Counted from the first letter of the stretch, positions 28,666-37,753 are shown. The stretch is 64,000 bases of DNA from Nothopassalora personata (GCA_033816765.1 CM066289.1:3596001-3660000), one strand, 5' to 3'. Notes: generated by a model from the letters alone, not told the origin. Numbers and translations are program-made.

Positions 28666-30945
28666 ATGAGCGAATTGACCAGACAGACAGTAATCGACCG
28701 AGCCCGAGAAGAATCGCGCGCCGCAATCGCCTCGAACAAGATACAAACGGCACTTAGCAAACACAACTACAGGAGCGACAGCGACAGCGACTTCTCACCT
28801 GAAGAGACATCTACACCCCGACCCGATATGGACGAGGCCGAACGCGACCGTAGTCGCAGTCGTAGCCGCGAACGCGACCGATTACTAGCAAAGCCCGAGA
28901 CACGAGGTTCAGGCTTCTTTGGCCCACAACCACCTTCCTCTAGCATCCATCAACCATTCTCACGACCTAACAAGTCACAGCCTCCGAGTCGCTTACGAGA
29001 GGACCTCGGACTGCATAAAGGCATGCAGCCCACCGTCGAGACAGAAGATGAGAGTTTCAAGTTCACAAGAAAGGAAGATCACAACGCGAAGGTTAGGGTA
29101 CCACCTCCAGGGATTGTCAGTGCTCAGAGGTTGGAGCTCCAGAAAGCAGACTTCGCAGCACGAATGAACGAGCTAGGAATGAAAGCCACACCAGCTCAAC
29201 CGGACCACGCTTCCCAATCACAGACTCAGCCTGGCGAGCCAGTCGCTAAGCGCAGATCCCGGTTCGATGATGAGGACGAAGAGATTGCGACTCCGACCAG
29301 CCCGGTGGATCATAGGAGACGTGAGGATGAGCCAGCCGATGCTGGCCTGGATCTCACGCAGTTCTACGAAGAGGATGACAACCCTAAGGACCCCGACTTC
29401 CAGGTCGCCAACCCTGAGGAGTTGACAGCGAAGGTGACGTCCTCCTCAGGCAAGTGGTTCAAGAGATTAAAAGCTGTTCAGCGTGCGCTCACACTCGCAC
29501 CTAACTGGGAGAAGCACTTTGATGAAGAAGCTGAGAAGATCGAAGAGCTAGAAGCAGAAGTGGAGAGGCTCGAAGCACGAGCAGACGGATACAAGACTGA
29601 ACGAGATACTGCTCGAGAAGAGGCCGACCTAGCACAGGCCGACATCGAGAAGCTACGCAACGACCTCACTACTCTCCGTAACGAGCTGAGCCGGACCAAG
29701 CGCCAGGTGACAATCGCACAGACTGCTGAGGGCACAGGTAACGGCGACCTGCTCGAACAGCTCCGACAGGCTAAGGAAGACTTGGCCTCAGCTGAAGACG
29801 ACATCACCAAGTTCCAGCAAGCTAGAAAGGAGGATCGTGCACGCATTCAGCAACTTGAACAGGAAGCAGCGATGCCACGACCACAGACACGCCAGTCCCG
29901 ATTTGACGCTGATGCACGCGACTTCGTCCCTAACGACAACAGATTCACACCAGGACCACAAGGTCAAGGAACCAACGGACGATTCGAAACACCCGGCGCC
30001 GGGACTACCACCACGAATGGCGGATTCTTCAACACCCGCATCAAGGACCCAGATGTCTTCAAGGGAGACCGCAGCAAGTACGAGCGCTTCAAGACTGTGG
30101 CTCAGGCAAAGCTGAACCAAGCCTATGTGAAGCAAGGTGCCAGCTATGAAGACATGATCGAATTTATGCTAGGCGTGACTGAAGAACTGCCATTCGACAG
30201 CATCCTGGCTATGAAGGACACCTGGACTTCCATGGATGACCTGTGGGAGCAGTTCGATGCTGAATTCGGTGAAGCGGACGCGCAGTTCACTGCCCAAGGT
30301 CAGCTGGAGACCTTGAGACAGGGAACCATGACCTTCGCGGAAGTGTCGACGAAGTACCGCACCCTCTGTGCAAAGGCCAAGGTCCAACCTAAGGCCTCGG
30401 TCCTGTACACGAAGCTGGCTAAGAGATGGGCTGAGACTCTTGCCCGCGATCGGACTGACCCCGATTTCAACCACTTCTGCCAAATTGCACGCGGCATCGA
30501 GCAGAGCTGGAATGTTGGCAAGGAAGTTAGCGCCGCTTACAACCATGGCGGCGGAGGCAACAAAGACAAGGATAAGGACGGCAACGCAGATTCCGGTAGC
30601 AGTTCGACTCGTGGCCGTGGCAGCACCCGAGGTCGTGGTGGAGGCCGCGGAGGCAGGGCACTAGCTGTCCGCCAAATCCCTCGCAAGTACGACCGTCCGT
30701 ACTGCAGCTCAGCGGACAAGGACCGTTACATTCGTGAGAACCGTTGCTTCAAGTGTCACGAGCTCGGCCACCGAGGCGAGGATGCCGCCTGCATCCTCAA
30801 CTCCAAGGCACGTGGTCGGTACGAATATGCTGATGTGCCCCGCGAGATTCGACTAAACGCAATGGATACCGAGCCAGCGCAGATTGAGGCAGCACCTGTG
30901 GCCGGACTCCTCACTGAGAAGGCACACAACGAGGAGGGAAACTAA
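28666..30945 (+). CDS. Gypsy 2 Gag
   Basis: 759 residues from the ATG at 28,666 (MSELTRQTV). The frame is open further upstream from a GTG, but this is the first ATG. It has an RS/charged N-terminus, a long coiled coil (about 29,450-29,860; EAEVERLEARADGYKTERD), a Gag capsid-like domain (FKGDRSKYERFKTVAQAKL through MTFAEVSTKYRTLC), an RG-rich stretch and a knuckle CFKCHELGHRGEDAAC with an unusual C-x2-C-x4-H-x6-C spacing. It is longer than most gypsy Gags because of the coiled-coil part. The stop TAA directly follows the frameshift heptamer. Confidence 0.93.
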   Translation: MSELTRQTVIDRAREESRAAIASNKIQTALSKHNYRSDSDSDFSPEETSTPRPDMDEAERDRSRSRSRERDRLLAKPETRGSGFFGPQPPSSSIHQPFSRPNKSQPPSRLREDLGLHKGMQPTVETEDESFKFTRKEDHNAKVRVPPPGIVSAQRLELQKADFAARMNELGMKATPAQPDHASQSQTQPGEPVAKRRSRFDDEDEEIATPTSPVDHRRREDEPADAGLDLTQFYEEDDNPKDPDFQVANPEELTAKVTSSSGKWFKRLKAVQRALTLAPNWEKHFDEEAEKIEELEAEVERLEARADGYKTERDTAREEADLAQADIEKLRNDLTTLRNELSRTKRQVTIAQTAEGTGNGDLLEQLRQAKEDLASAEDDITKFQQARKEDRARIQQLEQEAAMPRPQTRQSRFDADARDFVPNDNRFTPGPQGQGTNGRFETPGAGTTTTNGGFFNTRIKDPDVFKGDRSKYERFKTVAQAKLNQAYVKQGASYEDMIEFMLGVTEELPFDSILAMKDTWTSMDDLWEQFDAEFGEADAQFTAQGQLETLRQGTMTFAEVSTKYRTLCAKAKVQPKASVLYTKLAKRWAETLARDRTDPDFNHFCQIARGIEQSWNVGKEVSAAYNHGGGGNKDKDKDGNADSGSSSTRGRGSTRGRGGGRGGRALAVRQIPRKYDRPYCSSADKDRYIRENRCFKCHELGHRGEDAACILNSKARGRYEYADVPREIRLNAMDTEPAQIEAAPVAGLLTEKAHNEEGN

Positions 30946-30973
30946 AGGGCTCGTCGAAAGTCGCCGTCGAGCC
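30936..30973 (+). promoter_or_regulatory. -1 frameshift signal: GGGAAAC heptamer and hairpin, gypsy 2
   Basis: G GGA AAC is in the gag frame at 30,936-30,942, immediately before the gag TAA. A 5-nt spacer follows, then a 6-bp stem GGCTCG (30,948-30,953) with CGAGCC (30,968-30,973). A -1 slip reads GGG AAA CTA AAG and enters the pol frame, which is open from here. Confidence 0.85.
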
Positions 30974-33900
30974 AAGACCTGACAGAAGAACCACGATTGA
31001 AGAAATAGATGATGATGACATGAGCATTGCCAGTGACAGCCCAAGCGATGGAAGTGTCCTTGAGGAGATCGTATCACCCCCAGCATCGAATACACCTAAT
31101 ACCCCAGTATCCGCACCACACCACGATATCCGCTACACGATCCCTCGACACGACCGAAAGAAAGAGATGGAGCAAGAGAAGGAAGAATTCCTGTGCTCCA
31201 TGAGTGAGACAGCACACACCGAAGAACACCTCAGTTGTGCCGAGCAAGCAGGCGGTATACAAAGCACTATTGTAGAACCGAAGCAAGGCAAGCACTGGGT
31301 TCTGTCGGCTGATGTACATACTCCTCATCGCAATGTAAAAGCAAAGTCACTTGGCGACACTGGTGGTTCATCTATCTTCATACATCACGGTTTCTGTCGC
31401 GCAAACAAAATCCCACTTATACCGCTAGCACGAGCTAGACGGTTGAGACTAGCAGATGGTGCCCTATCGCACCTCACCCATATGGCCATGGTCAACTTCA
31501 CTATTGGCAACCATACGGAGCAGCAAATGGCATACGTCACCGACTTGGACACCTATGACATGGTCCTAGGAATGTCGTGGTGGGAAGAACATAATCCTAC
31601 ACCAGACTTCAAGAACCGTACCCTGACTTTCGATAAGCCTGAGTGCTTCCACAATCACTGCAGTGATGGACGACCTTGCATGATCGCTGTGGATAGCAGA
31701 GGAGAGACCAGTGTGCGTCCAAAGGCACAGACTTCTACCAGCACCGAAGAGATCTGCATGGTCAGCGCAGAATACTTCCACCGCATGAGCAAGCGCAAGG
31801 ATCATGAGATCTATGCCCTCTGGCCAGAAGATTTCGACCCTGGAAGAGACGAAGAGTTCCTCAACGCCATGTCACCTGAAGACGTTGAGCGATTCCTCGA
31901 GCGATCCGAAGCAGTGGACCCGAAGACTAAGTTGCCACGACGCCTGTGGCATAAGGAGAAAGCATTCCGCCATAAATCTGAATGGGTGCTACCTGAACAC
32001 TCGTCGGCAGACCACGCCATCAACTTGAAAGAAGGAGCGAAGCTGCCTTACCACAAGGGTTATGCTATGAATTCCCAACAACTAGCCGTGACCAAGAAGT
32101 TCGTCGACGAAGGCATGGCGACAGGACTCCTTGAGAAGTCCTTCGCGGACGGATGCTCACCCCTTCTGATTGTCAAGAAGCCCGGAGGTGGGCTGCGGGT
32201 CTGTGTCGACTACCGCGCGCTTAATGCGCTGACAATTAAGGACCGATACCCTATTCCGCTGATTCGCGAGACCCTAGACCGCCTATGCAAGGCCAAATGG
32301 TTCACGAAGTTGGACATCGTGGCTGCATTCAACAACATGCGAATTCGAAAAGGTGACGAATACCTAACGTCCTTCATCACCCGGTATGGTCTATACCAGT
32401 TTCGAGCAATGCCCTTCGGTCTGTGCAATGGCCCAGGTAGCTGGCAACGGAAAATCAACGAGATTCTACGCGAATTCCTGGATCTATTCTGCACTGTTTA
32501 CCTGGATGATATCCTGATCTACACGGATGGTAACGAAGAGGACCATTACAAGCACGTCGAACTAGTTCTGGACAAGCTAATGGAAGCCGGCCTTCCTGTG
32601 GACATTGAGAAGTCCGAATTCGCAGTCAAGCGCGTGAAGTACCTAGGTCTCATCCTCACGACTGAAGGCATCGAGATGGACCCAGCTAAGGTAGATGCGA
32701 TAGCCAACTGGGATACGCCACGTAACGCCAAAGACGTGTTGGCGTTCCTAGGCTTCGCAGGCTTTTACAGAAGATTCGTAGAAGCATTCTCCCGCGTGGT
32801 ATCACCCATGGTGGAGCTCACGAAGAAAGACGTCAAGTTCGAATGGTCAGAAGCATGTCAAAAGGCATTCGAGACGCTGAAAGACAGATTCACGTCGGCA
32901 AAAGGCCGTGTGCTTGCCCACTTCAATCCGGACTATGAGACCATCGTCGAAACCGATGCCTCAGATTGGGTCACAGCAGGAGTGCTATCGCAGCGCCAAC
33001 CGGACGGTCTCGTACGCCCAGTAGCGTACTTCTCCAAGAAGATGAACGTGCACGAATGCAACTACGACATCTATGACAAGGAGTTGCTTGCCATCATTAA
33101 GTGCTTTGAAGAATGGCAGTATGAGCTAATCGGGCAAGGCACGGATGAAGCCCCCATTCGTGTGCTCTCGGACCACCGGAACCTGGAATGGTTTATGACT
33201 ACCAAGCAACTGAACCGGCGACAGGCACGTTGGGCGGAATTCTTGGCTCAGTTCAACTTCAAGATCACGTACCGGCCTGGGCGACAGGGTACCAAGCCTG
33301 ACAGCCTGACCCGGAGATCGCAGGACATCCCACAAGGTGTAGAGGACCCGAGAATGCAACATCAGCACCAAGTAGTGCTCAAGCCAGAGATGCTTGACAT
33401 CGCCAACTTCGCAATGCATCTTGCTAAGGCTGAAGAGGACGACGAAGGTCAGCTATACGCGATGACCCGAGCACGAGCACGACAAGAAGCAGCAGAAGAA
33501 GAGCAGCTCAACGAGGAAGGGGAGGAAGAAACACCTACAGCAGAGCCCACACCAGCAGTAGAACCCGCAGCGCCAGCGCCAGGACAAGAGCCCGCACCCG
33601 CCGAAGCAGACCCTGAACACCAAGACGAAGGAGAAGACCTCGTCGAACTCATTGATGAAGCGTACGCAGACCCATCAATTGCAACTCGTATAAGACGACT
33701 GCAAGCCGACCTAGCAGCGCGACGCTCATCCGAGTTCCTGCAGAAGCAGAAGATAGCGGCGACGGATTGCCTTATTCACAACGACCAGTTGTTCGTGAAT
33801 GGAAGATTGTACGTGCCCATGTACAAGAACCTGCGGACAAAGGTCATTCGAGCCCATCATGACACCGCAATAGCAGGGCACCAAGGAGCAGCACGCACAT

Positions 33901-35444
33901 TCGACTTGATCCAGCGCCATAGCATGTATTGGCCGCTGATGCAAGGCGACGTAGCACGGTACGTCCGCAATTGTCAACCATGCCGGAGAGCAAACCCGTC
34001 ACGACTCAAGTACCAGGGATTGCTAGCACCACTTCAAGCCCCACCAGACGTATGGAAGCATATTGCCATGGACTTCATTGTAGAATTGCCGCCGAGCAAG
34101 CGCACAATCGATGGCGTTACCTACAAAAACATACTGACAGTGACGGATTGCCTTTCGAAACAAGTCATCTTCATCCCAACGAACAGCCTGGAAGCCGAGC
34201 ATGTCGCCCGCCTGATCTACACCTATGTGTATCCGAAGCATGGCGTCCCCGAGATTGTCTTCTCAGACAGAGGAACCCAGTGGACCTGTGCATTCTTCAA
34301 GAGGTTCTGCGCGTTGCTGGGAACCAAGCAGAACCTGTCGACTGCATTCCATCCTCAGACAGATGGCCAATCCGAGAGAACTAACCAGGCATTGGAGCAG
34401 TACCTACGCTTGTTCACCAACTACCAGCAGGACGACTGGGCAGACTTGCTGCCCAATGCAGAGTTCGCACTCAACAACCATGAGTCGGCGACAACTGGCA
34501 TGACTCCATTCTTTGCCAATACGGGACGACACCCCCGAATGGACGTGAAAGCTGTGGACCGACCGCAAGCGCTGGCTCGAGAAGTGCCACAACTCGAGCG
34601 TGCGGAGACATTTGCCGAACGCATAAGGCAGACTGGCGACTTCCTCAAGGGAGTGCTCGCGGACCTGCAAGCGGCACATGCTTATGGCCAAGCACGGACC
34701 GCTGACCAAGCGAATCGACACCGTGCACCCGCCCCAAATTTTGAGGTTGGTGACCGAGTTTTCCTGAACACCAAAAACATCACCACCAAGAGACCCGCGA
34801 AGAAACTTGACGACAAGTTCATCGGACCATTCCCCGTTACAGCGCAGATAGGCAAGCGATCCTACCGACTCGACCTCGACAGCCAGCCCGATCTGAACAT
34901 TCACAACGTATTCCACTCGAGCCTTCTCCGACGTGACACGAACGACCCACTTGCGGGACAACACAACCCTCCGCCGCCGCCCGTCGAAGTCGAAAGAGAA
35001 GGAGAAGTGGACACAGAATGGGAAGTTGACGAAGTGCTTAATGCTGCTATCAAGTACAGGAATAGGCAAGTGTGGTTCACCTTGCGCTATAAGAGCGGTG
35101 ATATACGGACACAGAGATGGGACGACCTATTGCCAGGTTGTGAAGAACTGGTTGCCGACTTCTACGCGCGCTATCCAGACAAGCCGAAGCCACCCTACGA
35201 GCTTCCAGAACCCATACTGTACGGACTGGCAGTGATTGAAAAAGGCCGCCTGTTTGACAGCGCCACATCCAGACCGGCTCGCGTGACAGACGATGGTGAC
35301 ATGGATGGACGCGACGCAACTACGTCCCCAGTACATAAGCTTGGACAAGATGGATTTGCGATGTTGCGACGACGCAAAGGAGCGAGCACAAGCCAGCGAC
35401 ATGATGAGCAGCGACAGCAAGCCAGCGTGAGCGGTTCGGCATAG
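30936..35444 (+). CDS. Gypsy 2 Pol: protease, RT, RNase H, integrase
   Basis: About 1,500 residues by -1 frameshift; the first internal Met is at 31,020. Domains: acidic linker, aspartic protease (SLGDTGGSSIFIHHGF), RT (KLDIVAAFNNMRIRKGDEY, FCTVYLDDILIYTDG, KYLGLILTTEGIEMD), RNase H (ETDASDWVTAGVLSQ), an acidic Pro/Glu insert (about 33,480-33,650), integrase zinc site (AHHDTAIAGHQGAARTF; CQPCRRAN) and catalytic core (DFIVELPPSKR, VFSDRGTQWTC, DGQSERTNQALEQYL). A chromodomain-like end follows (EWEVDEVLNAAIKYR, WFTLRYKSGD), then a tail of about 90 residues. All catalytic residues are present. The protease has the usual D-T-G. Confidence 0.95.
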   Translation, partial: GKLKGSSKVAVEPRPDRRTTIEEIDDDDMSIASDSPSDGSVLEEIVSPPASNTPNTPVSAPHHDIRYTIPRHDRKKEMEQEKEEFLCSMSETAHTEEHLSCAEQAGGIQSTIVEPKQGKHWVLSADVHTPHRNVKAKSLGDTGGSSIFIHHGFCRANKIPLIPLARARRLRLADGALSHLTHMAMVNFTIGNHTEQQMAYVTDLDTYDMVLGMSWWEEHNPTPDFKNRTLTFDKPECFHNHCSDGRPCMIAVDSRGETSVRPKAQTSTSTEEICMVSAEYFHRMSKRKDHEIYALWPEDFDPGRDEEFLNAMSPEDVERFLERSEAVDPKTKLPRRLWHKEKAFRHKSEWVLPEHSSADHAINLKEGAKLPYHKGYAMNSQQLAVTKKFVDEGMATGLLEKSFADGCSPLLIVKKPGGGLRVCVDYRALNALTIKDRYPIPLIRETLDRLCKAKWFTKLDIVAAFNNMRIRKGDEYLTSFITRYGLYQFRAMPFGLCNGPGSWQRKINEILREFLDLFCTVYLDDILIYTDGNEEDHYKHVELVLDKLMEAGLPVDIEKSEFAVKRVKYLGLILTTEGIEMDPAKVDAIANWDTPRNAKDVLAFLGFAGFYRRFVEAFSRVVSPMVELTKKDVKFEWSEACQKAFETLKDRFTSAKGRVLAHFNPDYETIVETDASDWVTAGVLSQRQPDGLVRPVAYFSKKMNVHECNYDIYDKELLAIIKCFEEWQYELIGQGTDEAPIRVLSDHRNLEWFMTTKQLNRRQARWAEFLAQFNFKITYRPGRQGTKPDSLTRRSQDIPQGVEDPRMQHQHQVVLKPEMLDIANFAMHLAKAEEDDEGQLYAMTRARARQEAAEEEQLNEEGEEETPTAEPTPAVEPAAPAPGQEPAPAEADPEHQDEGEDLVELIDEAYADPSIATRIRRLQADLAARRSSEFLQKQKIAATDCLIHNDQLFVNGRLYVPMYKNLRTKVIRAHHDTAIAGHQGAARTFDLIQRHSMYWPLMQGDVARYVRNCQPCRRANPSRLKYQGLLAPLQAPPDVWKHIAMDFIVELPPSKRTIDGVTYKNILTVTDCLSKQVIFIPTNSLEAEHVARLIYTYVYPKHGVPEIVFSDRGTQWTCAFFKRFCALLGTKQNLSTAFHPQTDGQSERTNQALEQYLRLFTNYQQDDWADLLPNAEFALNNHESATTGMTPFFANTGRHPRMDVKAVDRPQALAREVPQLERAETFAERIRQTGDFLKGVLADLQAAHAYGQARTADQANRHRAPAPNFEVGDRVFLNTKNITTKRPAKKLDDKFIGPFPVTAQIGKRSYRLDLDSQPDLNIHNVFHSSLLRRDTNDPLAGQHNPPPPPVEVEREGEVDTEWEVDEVLNAAIKYRNRQVWFTLRYKSGDIRTQRWDDLLPGCEELVADFYARYPDKPKPPYELPEPILYGLAVIEKGRLFDSATSRPARVTDDGDMDGRDATTSPVHKLGQDGFAMLRRRKGASTSQRHDEQRQQASVSGSA

Positions 35445-35534
35445 CCAACCGACACGACGACACGCGCGCAAGTATAAGAGACTCTAGACGTATACGGCAC
35501 TCGCAGGAGCTCGTTCTTTGAAGGGAGGGGGTAC

Positions 35535-35686
35535 TGTCACGAAGCGACACCAGGCACATGTGAATGGACCCTGCAGTGAAAGATCGGCCCGGAACAACGT
35601 TGTTCCGGCGCATTTAAATAGCTCGCGCATCTCGCGCTCTTCTTCGTAGACTCGTATTGCAACTCGTCTACCACCTGCCCGTCACA
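35535..35686 (+). repeat. Gypsy 2 3' LTR
   Basis: 152 bp, identical to the 5' LTR; preceded by AAGGGAGGGGG and followed by TCCTA. Confidence 0.96.
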
Positions 35687-35800
35687 TCCTAAATAAGAAA
35701 TGTTAGCGATACCTTATTAAGTAGAAAGGATACGACGAATTAGAAAATACCTAGGAACTAAAACAAAACCTACGAAACTGTTAGTAAAAAATCCGACAAT
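35687..35800 (+). pseudogene. Gypsy B pol part 3: chromodomain end (RIP-mutated)
   Basis: After removal of gypsy 2, the integrase frame continues into YLIKQKGYDELENTQE-like sequence. This is a RIP-altered chromodomain core (YLVKWKGY...ENTWE). It makes gypsy B a chromovirus. Confidence 0.75.
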
Positions 35801-35856
35801 ACTAAAAATAGGTCCGCTAATACGACTAATGATAATCGATCTCTCGGCCGACGAGC

Positions 35857-35929
35857 GACTAGGGTAGGAATTGAACCTACGACCTTAAGAGTTTAGATAG
35901 CCTACGCTCTACTACTAAGCTACCTAGCC
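35857..35929 (-). tRNA. tRNA-like sequence, RIP-mutated (pseudo-tRNA or tRNA-derived)
   Basis: 73 nt on the minus strand. The acceptor arms GGCTAGG and CCTAGTC pair with one G-T. There is an A box-like TAGCTTAGTAGTAGAGC with a 4-bp D stem, and a T arm GTAGG-TTCAATT-CCTAC with a perfect 5-bp stem and B box-like GGTTCAATTCC. The anticodon stem does not pair and the anticodon cannot be assigned; TA at expected CA/TG positions suggests RIP damage. It lies between the gypsy B chromodomain and the antisense gene. Confidence 0.5.
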
Positions 35930-35939
35930 GATTAACAAG

Positions 35940-36900
35940 AATAGGGACATAACTTATAAATAAATACCCTAATAAGTCTCTACCCCTAGGGACTCGCCCT
36001 AAGGCTCCGCTCTAGAAAGCGCCGCCTAGTCGTTTACGGGCATCTCTAGGATATCCGAGAAAGAAACTAGCGAAGGCGACACCTCTACCCCCGACGCCCG
36101 CTTAAGAGACGCTAGCTCCTTGCGCGCCTCTTCCTCCTCGAGCTCCTCTAACTCCTTAGCGACGGTATCGTCGGTACGACGCTTAACTAAGCGTAGCTGT
36201 TTCCGAAGACGGACCTTACGTATCTGTTAGGAACCGCTGTACGTTATCACAACTCGGGCTTGGATCTTTGCAGGGATGTCTCAATCAGTTATGAAGGTAG
36301 TGGTTCCAAACAGTATATGGTGTATACTTAAAATGAGTTGAGCACGAAGCTCCTATCTACTTGCAAAAGAGCGTCGTCTATATAGTGCCATGTCTTGGCG
36401 CGACTTGATCAGTCCGATCAGTTGATCTGTCCTGCTCTCTCTGCTCCCTCAGAGATCACCCTAGAGCTCAGAGAGCGATCTCGTCCCATAGGTTTCCTTG
36501 CTCTCGTTTGCCTAACGAGTGGTTGTGGGTTCTCCACGAATCAAACCGTAACAGTATCTTTAGCCGTACCTCCTCCTCTTTAATCCTCTTAAGCTCTAGC
36601 TTAAGCTTATCGCGCGAATCGCGAAGACATTTTTACTCCGGACGAGAAAGACGCACGTCGTAGTCCTTATAGCCTTTTCGAATATAGGCCGAACACTTCC
36701 TAGACCGAGAACCTACGATATACTTTACTACTACGCCCGAGGATCGAGACTTCTAATAATTCGTATATAGAGCTATTTTAATACTAGAAATTTTAGTATC
36801 TAGAGTAAGTCGTTAACGGCGTTTATAGGAGGAAGAAGACATAGTTAACTATTACTATAAGAAATAATAACGGCTTATAAAGCTTCGGGACGAAGCTAGG
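35940..36900 (-). pseudogene. Antisense accessory gene of gypsy B (RIP-mutated, split by solo LTR)
   Basis: Minus-strand frame between gypsy B pol and its 3' LTR. Reading through RIP changes: Ser-rich start, a cysteine cluster (SRKCSAYIRKGYKDYDV, with Tyr at sites where TGT/TGC would give Cys), then a long charged coiled coil (RDKLKLELKRIKEEEVRLKI, RKQLRLVKRRTDD, AKELEELEEEEARKELASL) and an SFSDILEMPVND tail. The solo LTR at 36,225-36,553 splits it, with GTATC duplicated. A second copy of its N-terminal part is at 50,651-51,030. It resembles a group of fungal hypothetical proteins with a Cys cluster and Arg/Glu-rich coiled coil, from memory and without a search. Exact ends are uncertain. Confidence 0.55.
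36225..36553 (-). repeat. Solo LTR Y, copy 1
   Basis: 329 bp, TGTTAGGAACC to CCGTAACA, flanked by the 5-bp duplication GTATC (36,220-36,224 and 36,554-36,558). No internal element. The TATA-like CTATATAG reads on the minus strand, which sets the orientation. Related to 51,128-51,475. Confidence 0.88.
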
Positions 36901-36915
36901 CTAAAAAGGGGATAG

Positions 36916-37250
36916 TGTTACGGAATAATTCCTATAGACCCTAGAATTCTAATAACGAGACGAGTACGTAACTTATCCTACCTAAGCGCTTAGACTTAGG
37001 GCAATTAGACTACTTATGCTTAAACTAATTAGGCTGCTTATGCTTAGAATAATTAGACTAATTACCGAGATCTACGAATCTCCTTTATATTTAGGAACAC
37101 TAAGAATCCCTTATAGTTTCGACGCGTTTAACTTACTATTTAATATTACTGTTTAGAATATACTATAACCTAACCTCTACCTTACTGCTACTTAGTCTTT
37201 AAAAGATAAGATAGCTATTGCTTTATTACTCTCCCTTAACTTCCTATTGG
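36916..37250 (+). repeat. Gypsy B 3' LTR (RIP-mutated)
   Basis: Starts TGTTACGGAAT after the polypurine tract AAAAAGGGGATAG. It matches 235-522 and 51,039-51,611. The right end is not clear; similarity to the other copies cannot be followed past about 37,215. Confidence 0.6.
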
Positions 37251-37324
37251 CCCGAAAATAAACCTAATTAAGGTTATCTTCTTAACTTGTAATATTATTA
37301 GGTTATACTAAACCTAATAAGGGC

Positions 37325-37522
37325 GTGCCTACTATAGCTTATAAGGGACCGTGTTAATCTTCTAAGGTAGTATAACGTCGTGTCTAATTTGCCTTATGTA
37401 ACTAAAATCCTAAGCGAGGACTACCTCCCGGTTATAGAGCATCTTATCGAATAAGGCCCTTTCTATTAGTAATAGCTTAATACTAACCTTAATTAAGGTA
37501 AGCCGTTCTAGAGTAATCCGGC
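37325..37522 (-). mobile_element. Gypsy A fragment (pol, RIP-mutated)
   Basis: Matches 44,930-45,127 of the inverted gypsy A copy nearly base for base. It is cut at 37,522 by the LTR of the old gypsy 1 relative. Confidence 0.7.
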
Positions 37523-37720
37523 TATAAGGGTAGCCTATAGCTAACCCTTATATATAATGCGGCTATGCCCGGCTTAGCATGCTGTACGTAATGCGTATAC
37601 GTACACTAGGAGACGCGTACAGCGTCGATAGAAGAAAGTAAGCTTTAGTTTATCTACGATTAGAAGATCGTAGGCGTACTATACATTACGACATCCCCTT
37701 ATAGTCTTACGGCCCTTATA
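37523..37720 (+). repeat. 5' LTR of old gypsy 1 relative
   Basis: 198 bp, RIP form of the gypsy 1 LTR: TATAAGGG start, CATTACGACATCCCC near the end, then CCTTATA. It contains AAGCTTTAG at 37,640-37,648, complementary to CTAAAGCTT at 37,724-37,732 just after the LTR. Confidence 0.75.
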
Positions 37721-37753
37721 GTTCTAAAGCTTCCCTTCGTTATAATCTATATA

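Larger units (their letters stand above)
28311..35686 (+). mobile_element. Gypsy 2: young, apparently complete Ty3/gypsy retrotransposon
   Basis: The two 152-bp LTRs (28,311-28,462 and 35,535-35,686) are identical by eye, start TGTCACGAAG and end CCGTCACA. The 5-bp duplication TCCTA is at 28,306-28,310 and 35,687-35,691. A polypurine tract AAGGGAGGGGG is just before the 3' LTR. Gag and Pol are open, joined by a -1 frameshift signal. No RIP scars. It is inserted in the integrase C-terminus of gypsy B, just before the chromodomain. Confidence 0.96.
17576..37250 (+). mobile_element. Gypsy B, RIP-mutated chromovirus, split by gypsy 1, gypsy 2 and a solo LTR
   Basis: Internal sequence of an old Ty3/gypsy element: 5' region (17,576-18,430), protease, RT and RNase H (18.4-20.56 kb), integrase (27.19-28.31 kb), chromodomain (35.69-35.80 kb), tRNA-like sequence, antisense accessory gene and 3' LTR with polypurine tract. 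The breaks at 20,558/27,187 and 28,310/35,687 are bridged exactly by the AATAC and TCCTA target duplications of the two young elements. If 235-522 is its 5' LTR, gypsy A also lies inside it. The right end is approximate. Confidence 0.7.

Noticed and set aside
28313..28766. Minus-strand frames over the gypsy 2 5' LTR and leader
   Set aside because: They lie in LTR and leader sequence and oppose gag; no motif.
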